Source of the DNA: Gemmatimonadota bacterium
GTDB taxonomy: Bacteria; Gemmatimonadota; Gemmatimonadetes; Palauibacterales; Palauibacteraceae
Direction: 5' to 3'
Length of the DNA: 18,196 bases
NCBI GenBank assembly: GCA_029288095.1
Contig: JARFPW010000247.1
Coordinates: 1-18,196 of the forward strand
Of this stretch, positions 14,328 to 18,196 are shown in pieces. The notes under the pieces were generated by a model. That model was not told the DNA's origin, did not search any database, and was given only the letters and a program-made list of their open reading frames with translations. A program made the translations under genes and the position numbers. Within the stretch, counting starts at the first letter, position 1; each line of letters opens with the position of its first letter.

Positions 14328-15428
14328 ATGAATACACAGGGGACGACGGAAGTCCATCTGCTCGGCTTCGGCGAGCCTGAGTCCGCGTCGCGGGAGGAGA
14401 CGCTCGCGTACCTCGAGCGCATCTTTCTGGCCAACGCGACGCTCGACGGTAACCTCGGTCCGGAGGCGGTTCGTCAGCGCTGTCGGGAGTTGGCTGAACG
14501 GCGCGCACCGGGTCTGCTGGCGGACTACGAGCGCATCGGGGGCTCGCCGCTGATCGAGCAGTGCCGCCGGCAGGCTGCCGAGCTGTCGGAGGAGCTGCAA
14601 CGACGTGGGGAGCCCGTCGTGGTGCGGTTCGGAATGCAGTTCACCGAGCCGACCATCGAGCAGACTGTCGAGGCCGCGCTGGCAGCGGGCGCTCGCCGGA
14701 TCATTGGTCTTCCGTTGTATCCGCTATGTGGGGCATCGACGACTCTCGCGGCACTCAGTCGGCTCGGCAACGCGGTTACGGGAGCTGCCGCTGCCGCGGA
14801 ACGCGAAGCTCCCGAAGTCCTCGAGGTGACCGGGTGGCACAGCCATCCGGCGTTCATCGATGCCGTGGCGCTGTCGATCGGTGAAGCGGTGGCCGGCGCG
14901 AACGTGGCGCTGGATGACCCCGGCACGCGGCTGTACTTCTCGGCGCACGGTACCCCCGTGAAGTACCTCGCAGAGGGGCCGCCGTACGATCGCTACGTCG
15001 ACGAGATCTGCGCGCTGGTGGCCGAGCGACTGGGGGTGTCAGCCTACGAGATCGGCTACCAGAACCATTCGAATCGGGGAATCGAGTGGACGACCCCGTC
15101 CAACGAGGATCTACTGCCGACCCTGGAAGCCGACACACTCGTGGTGGTGCCGATCAGTTTCATTCATGAGCAGTCGGAGACGCTCGTCGAACTGGACGAA
15201 GACTTCGCCGAACTGGCCGGTGAGCATGGGATGTCGATCGTCAGAGTACCCGTACCGTGGGCGGCTGACGGGGTACGGACGACGCTGGCCGACCTCGTTC
15301 AGTCTCTACTGGGAACCGAGTCGCACAGCCCGCCGTTACGACCGTGCCGTTGCCGGGAATCCGACGGTACGTGGTGTCTGAATGGAGACCGTCAGCTCAA
15401 GGTTCGGCCCACAGCACTTCATCCCTGA
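14328..15428 (+). CDS. hemH: Ferrochelatase, likely coproporphyrin ferrochelatase (CpfC), possible Fe-S type
   Basis: Inserts Fe2+ into the porphyrin; in a HemQ organism the substrate is expected to be coproporphyrin III. The 366 residues contain the family core: LYFSAHGTPVKYLAEGPPY with the catalytic H207, EIGYQNHSN (residues 241-249), and VVVPISFIHEQSETLVELDE with E284 at the metal-path position. The N-terminus (VHLLGFGEPES) and RIIGLPLYPLCGASTT also fit. A C-terminal tail adds C340, C342 and C350 (RPCRCRESDGTWC), and C134 lies in the LYP loop, a set that resembles ligands of [2Fe-2S] ferrochelatases. ATG 14328 has AAGG 13 bases upstream, a weak binding site. The last 32 bases overlap, tail to tail, the minus-strand membrane-protein gene. 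It is divergent from hemY, and no clear promoter is visible in the 52-base gap. Confidence 0.93.
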   Translation: MNTQGTTEVHLLGFGEPESASREETLAYLERIFLANATLDGNLGPEAVRQRCRELAERRAPGLLADYERIGGSPLIEQCRRQAAELSEELQRRGEPVVVRFGMQFTEPTIEQTVEAALAAGARRIIGLPLYPLCGASTTLAALSRLGNAVTGAAAAAEREAPEVLEVTGWHSHPAFIDAVALSIGEAVAGANVALDDPGTRLYFSAHGTPVKYLAEGPPYDRYVDEICALVAERLGVSAYEIGYQNHSNRGIEWTTPSNEDLLPTLEADTLVVVPISFIHEQSETLVELDEDFAELAGEHGMSIVRVPVPWAADGVRTTLADLVQSLLGTESHSPPLRPCRCRESDGTWCLNGDRQLKVRPTALHP

Positions 15429-16359
15429 GTTCCGCGCGCAGAATGGGGTGGACCTTGAGCAGGTAGGCTCCCATGGAGAGCGCCGCGAGGACATTCCCCA
15501 CCAGTACCGACCACCAGGCCAGTTCCTCCATCAGCCACGTACCGAGCATCGCCACCATGAAGATGAAGAACGTCTCGACGATGATGAACAGGATGATGAT
15601 GCCGAATACCAGGTGTGGCGCCTTCTCCGCCTGCGTCACCAGCACCGAGGCTACCACGCCAGCCAGCAGAAATGCGGCAAAGTGGATCAGCGTGTAGCCG
15701 GCGATGGTCACCGTGGAGAATTCGACGCCCGGAGGCGGACCGGTTCCGTTGATGAATGCGGAACCGAGAGCAGCCGGCGTGAACAATGCCCGCCCCGCAA
15801 CCGTATCGACGATGAGGAACCACACGGCCACGACCATGGCGCCGATCAGCCCGGCCGTGATTCCCTGGCGTACGATAGGGTTCGTCCGCAGGAGAGCCAG
15901 GACGCCTGTCACGCCCTCCTCTTCGCTCGCCCAGTGGAGGTACCCGACGATCACCACGCCGGCGATCACGTTTCCGAAAAACACCGCCGGCCAGGCGGGC
16001 GCCGACAGAATATCCGTTCCCGTGATGATCAGGGCCGGGTAGAACACCGCTGAACAGGCAAACAGGCCGTATGCTGCGCCGATCAGCAGGTTTCTCGGCA
16101 CGCCCAGGGTCGTGAAGAACACGGCGGCGAGGATGCCGAGCACGATGAACACGATGAAGTGCGCTGCGGTGTACACGCCGATCCGCACCGAATTCGCCTC
16201 CGGCATGGCATCGCCGAGCAATGCCCCGGACAGGAATGTCGGTGTCGCCAGCGGCTGACCCGCGAACAGGTCCATCGCGAAGAACACGACGATCAACGTT
16301 GCACCGGCCAACAACCCGGCCATGGCGCCTCTGCGGACTACGGCTCCGTTGGAACCCAC
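15397..16359 (-). CDS. Internally duplicated eight-helix membrane protein of unknown function
   Basis: A 320-residue integral membrane protein, last gene of the cytochrome c oxidase run. It is two tandem copies of a unit of about 140 residues with four probable helices each. Residues 9-47 match 164-202 (RRGAMAGLLAGATL against RQGITAGLIGAMVV), 58-83 match 217-242 (GVYTAAHF against AGYTLIHF), and 121-144 match 280-303 (FFGNVIAGVVIVGYL against LVGNVLAALSMGAYL). Each copy keeps one histidine in its second helix (H67, H226). The chosen start is GTG 16359, five bases after AGGAGG (plus-strand CCTCCT at 16365-16370) and directly after the stop of the preceding small gene. The frame is open to ATG 16404, but that would add 15 residues overlapping the upstream gene. 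I do not recognise the family; position suggests a role tied to the oxidase, for example assembly. The 3' end overlaps hemH by 32 bases. Confidence 0.8.
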   Translation of the reverse strand: MGSNGAVVRRGAMAGLLAGATLIVVFFAMDLFAGQPLATPTFLSGALLGDAMPEANSVRIGVYTAAHFIVFIVLGILAAVFFTTLGVPRNLLIGAAYGLFACSAVFYPALIITGTDILSAPAWPAVFFGNVIAGVVIVGYLHWASEEEGVTGVLALLRTNPIVRQGITAGLIGAMVVAVWFLIVDTVAGRALFTPAALGSAFINGTGPPPGVEFSTVTIAGYTLIHFAAFLLAGVVASVLVTQAEKAPHLVFGIIILFIIVETFFIFMVAMLGTWLMEELAWWSVLVGNVLAALSMGAYLLKVHPILRAELRDEVLWAEP

Positions 16360-16360
16360 T

Positions 16361-16591
16361 CTAGCCTCCTCGGCCTTCGCGTTCTTCGGCCTCCGCCAGG
16401 GCACGCTGTCGAGCCCGCAAGAGCCCGCCCCCGATACCGAATACTACGAGAAATGGCGCCGCCATCAGAAGCACCATCCCGATCAGCATGCCGGACATCA
16501 GGTCCGGACTGGACATTTCGATGCACCCGGGGCACGCGGTGGATGCCTGCAGCGCAGCATCCGCGGCAACAGCAAGCAACGCGGCCGTCAT
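16361..16591 (-). CDS. Small one-helix membrane protein with a CPGC motif, unknown function
   Basis: A 76-residue protein between ctaF and the duplicated membrane protein. The start ATG lies immediately after the ctaF stop (TGACATG), and its TAG stop lies within the ribosome binding region of the next gene, so all three are probably translated together. The N-terminus is mildly hydrophobic and leads to C20-P-G-C23 in STACPGCIEMSSPD. Residues about 34-59 form one strong transmembrane helix, followed by a charged, basic-first tail (RARQRALAEAEEREGRGG). The positive-inside rule puts the tail in the cytoplasm and the CPGC motif in the periplasm, where it could bind copper or take part in thiol exchange; that is inference. 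No known assembly factor (Sco, Cox11/CtaG) is recognisable. The tight packing argues that it is a real gene. Confidence 0.7.
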   Translation of the reverse strand: MTAALLAVAADAALQASTACPGCIEMSSPDLMSGMLIGMVLLMAAPFLVVFGIGGGLLRARQRALAEAEEREGRGG

Positions 16592-16592
16592 G

Positions 16593-16862
16593 TCAGAAGT
16601 TCTCCATCAGGACGACCAGGATCATGATGGCCGCCGGGAGAAACGGCGCTGCGGCAAGGATCTTCAGGGCTCGGGTCTCCCACTTCAAATGCATGAAGTA
16701 CATGGCGACGAGCAGCGCCTTCCACACGGCGAGCCCGATCAGGATGATCACGGTCACGCTGCGCTCGAAACCCATGAACGCGACACCCACTTCGATTGCC
16801 GTAAGTGCGGCAAGTCCGCCGAATACCAGCATGTAACGGGGTCTTTTTCCTTCAGCGCTCAT
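16593..16862 (-). CDS. ctaF: Cytochrome c oxidase subunit IV (prokaryotic COX4 type)
   Basis: Small accessory subunit of the heme-copper oxidase in the cytoplasmic membrane. The 89 residues starting MSAEGKRPRYMLVFGG form three helices (about 10-30, 35-57 and 66-86), and the segment VAMYFMHLKWETRALK is characteristic of the bacterial subunit IV family. The frame is open to an ATG at 17012, but that would add 50 arginine-rich residues reading across the end of ctaE. ATG 16862 is preferred: GAGGA, overlapping the ctaE stop, lies about seven bases upstream, and the resulting length matches the family. It sits between ctaE and the CPGC gene, with eight bases separating it from ctaE. Confidence 0.9.
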   Translation of the reverse strand: MSAEGKRPRYMLVFGGLAALTAIEVGVAFMGFERSVTVIILIGLAVWKALLVAMYFMHLKWETRALKILAAAPFLPAAIMILVVLMENF

Positions 16863-16870
16863 GCCAGTCC

Positions 16871-17473
16871 TCAGATCAGATAGACGATGGTGAACAGGAT
16901 GATCCACACGAGGTCCACGAAATGCCAGTACAGGCCGATAATCTCCACGCCCTGGTGATCGGCCTGCGTGTACCCTCCGCGAAACGCCTTTGCGGTAACC
17001 CACAGCATGCACAGGACACCAATCGTCACGTGCAATCCGTGAAACCCGGTCATCGTGAAGAACGTCGAGCCATACAGACCGGAGCTCGGCAGGAATTCAT
17101 GGTGAATGAGTTCGCTGTACTCGTACACCTGCACTCCGACGAAGCAGGCACCGATGATCGCGGTGGCCAGCAGCCAGGCCTTGAGCATCTTCTGGTTCCC
17201 GTCCTCGATGGCCGCGAACGCTTTCACCATCGTGACGCTCGAACAGATCAGCAGGAACGTGTTGCCCGCCGTGATCGGTACGTTCAAGACCTCGCCAGGC
17301 TCAGGCCACGGGGTGGCTGTGCCCCAACGAAGAATAATGTAAGAGCCGATCAACCCGGTGAAGAACATCACCTCGGACGCCAGGAAGATCCACATTCCCA
17401 GCTTCTTGTCCTTGACCTTGAAGGTCGTGGGTTCGAAACGGCTCGCTCCGGCATCCACAGAGTGACTGGTCAT
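16871..17473 (-). CDS. ctaE: Cytochrome c oxidase subunit III
   Basis: Core membrane subunit of the aa3/caa3-type oxidase; it binds no metal but supports proton uptake and stability of subunit I. The 200 residues form five helices, the short form common in bacteria (seven in mitochondrial-type). Signatures are KKLGMWIFLASEVMFFTGLI, the segment VQVYEYSELIHHEF, FTMTGFHGLHVTIGVL and YWHFVDLVWIILFTIVYLI at the C-terminus. ATG 17473 follows the ctaD stop by 24 bases, with GGAG in the gap though rather far upstream. Part of the run ctaD-ctaE-ctaF read leftwards. Confidence 0.96.
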   Translation of the reverse strand: MTSHSVDAGASRFEPTTFKVKDKKLGMWIFLASEVMFFTGLIGSYIILRWGTATPWPEPGEVLNVPITAGNTFLLICSSVTMVKAFAAIEDGNQKMLKAWLLATAIIGACFVGVQVYEYSELIHHEFLPSSGLYGSTFFTMTGFHGLHVTIGVLCMLWVTAKAFRGGYTQADHQGVEIIGLYWHFVDLVWIILFTIVYLI

Positions 17474-17497
17474 TCTTACGATCTCGCTCCGTTCAGC

Positions 17498-18196
17498 TCA
17501 GTGATGCGCCGGAGAAACGACATCCGGCCTCTCGTTCTGCGCCAGCCAGTCCTTCTCAACGTCGGGGTGGCTGTATTCATAGGGGCCGTGATACACGGTC
17601 GGGATTTCCTTCCAGTTCCCGTGCTGCGGAGGGGACGGCAGCGTCCACTCCATCGTCGTCGCTTCCCACGGGTTGTCAGGCGCCGGCTTACCTCTGAACA
17701 CACTCCAGAAGAACAGGACACCGAAATAAAGGCCCGACACGAATAGCCCGATCGCCGCCCACGTGATCAGCGTATTCGTATCCTGGATGCCGGCCAGGTG
17801 CTCGTACTGCGAGGGATCGTAGATGCGGCGCATCATCCCTTCCATGCCCAGACCGTGCATCGGGAAGAACACGAGGTTGAACAGCACGAAGGTGAGAAAG
17901 AAGTGAATCCGTCCCGCAGTTTCGTTGATCATCCGGCCGAACATCTTCGGGAACCAGTAGTAGATGGCGCTGAAGATGGCGAACAGGCTGCCTCCGAACA
18001 GCACGTAGTGGATGTGAGCCACTATGAAGTACGTGTCATGGATGTAGATGTCGACCGGCGACGACGCCATGAAGATGCCGCTGAATCCGCCGATCGCGAA
18101 CAGCATGACGAAGCCGACCGCGAACAGCATCGGCGTGTGAAACCGGATGGATCCACCCCACATCGTACCCATCCAGTTGAACACCTTGATCGCGGA
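17498..18196 (-). CDS. ctaD: Cytochrome c oxidase subunit I, C-terminal part (5' end beyond window)
   Basis: The catalytic subunit of a heme-copper oxidase that reduces O2 to water and pumps protons. Only the last 232 residues are visible; the frame runs off the right edge (it reads SAIKVFNWMGTMWGG at the edge, so a start at GTG 18184 would be artefactual). HDTYFIVAHIHYVLFGG carries two histidines (visible residues 61 and 63) that, by family knowledge, ligate the high-spin heme and heme a. Then come FSAIYYWFPKMFGR and NLVFFPMHGLGMEGMMRRI, as in A-type oxidases. A hydrophilic tail of about 65 residues ends PDVVSPAHH. The copper-B ligands and most proton-path residues lie outside the window, and subunit II is presumably further to the right. 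It heads the visible oxidase run, 24 bases before ctaE. Confidence 0.97.
   Translation of the reverse strand, partial: SAIKVFNWMGTMWGGSIRFHTPMLFAVGFVMLFAIGGFSGIFMASSPVDIYIHDTYFIVAHIHYVLFGGSLFAIFSAIYYWFPKMFGRMINETAGRIHFFLTFVLFNLVFFPMHGLGMEGMMRRIYDPSQYEHLAGIQDTNTLITWAAIGLFVSGLYFGVLFFWSVFRGKPAPDNPWEATTMEWTLPSPPQHGNWKEIPTVYHGPYEYSHPDVEKDWLAQNERPDVVSPAHH

Noticed and set aside
16863..17012. 50-residue N-terminal extension of ctaF
   Set aside because: Arg/His-rich residues overlapping the end of ctaE; the ATG at 16862 has a good ribosome binding site and gives the family length.

Overview
The window is high-GC bacterial DNA with compact, overlapping genes. It comes from an aerobic, Gram-negative (diderm) organism: it encodes an OmpA-type porin, an Omp85/BamA-like outer-membrane protein and a cytochrome c oxidase. 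The combination of a calcium-binding-repeat OmpA, coproporphyrin-type heme genes and this oxidase layout would fit Gemmatimonadota or a neighbouring phylum. That placement is inference from family content only; no marker gene settles it.

Layout. (1) Positions 1-2592, plus strand: three genes of unknown function. They are a fragment whose start lies off the left edge, a zinc-ribbon membrane protein with a long charged tail, and a small exported protein. A strong hairpin at 2617-2650 separates them from the convergent next gene. (2) 2694-4175, minus: an OmpA-family protein with five 30-residue TSP3-type repeats. (3) 4358-5950, plus: an Omp85-family protein interrupted by an in-frame TAA 57 codons before its apparent natural end. 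(4) 6012-12993, plus: a tightly packed heme operon hemB-hemQ-hemA-hemC-hemD-hemL-hemE, with four-base or slightly longer overlaps at most junctions. hemY/cgoX (13001-14275) is inserted on the opposite strand, followed by hemH/cpfC (14328-15428, plus). (5) 15397-18196, minus: cytochrome c oxidase genes. In transcription order these are ctaD (subunit I, cut by the right edge), ctaE (III), ctaF (IV), a 76-residue one-helix protein with a CPGC motif, and an internally duplicated eight-helix membrane protein of unknown function.

How it works together. Glutamyl-tRNA reductase (HemA) and the aminomutase (HemL) make aminolevulinate. HemB, HemC, HemD and HemE carry it to coproporphyrinogen III. The HemY-type oxidase, HemH-type ferrochelatase and HemQ then fit the coproporphyrin-dependent end of the pathway (oxidation, iron insertion, decarboxylation to heme b). 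Every step from charged glutamyl-tRNA to heme is present in about 9.4 kb, and no HemF or HemN is seen. The adjoining terminal oxidase is a consumer of the heme, after conversion to heme a by enzymes not in the window.

Most notable for follow-up: the stop-interrupted Omp85 gene, the cysteine set of the ferrochelatase that suggests an Fe-S cluster, and the two unrecognised membrane proteins at the end of the oxidase operon. I found no tRNA, rRNA, CRISPR array, insertion sequence or phage gene, and no clearly new multi-gene system.
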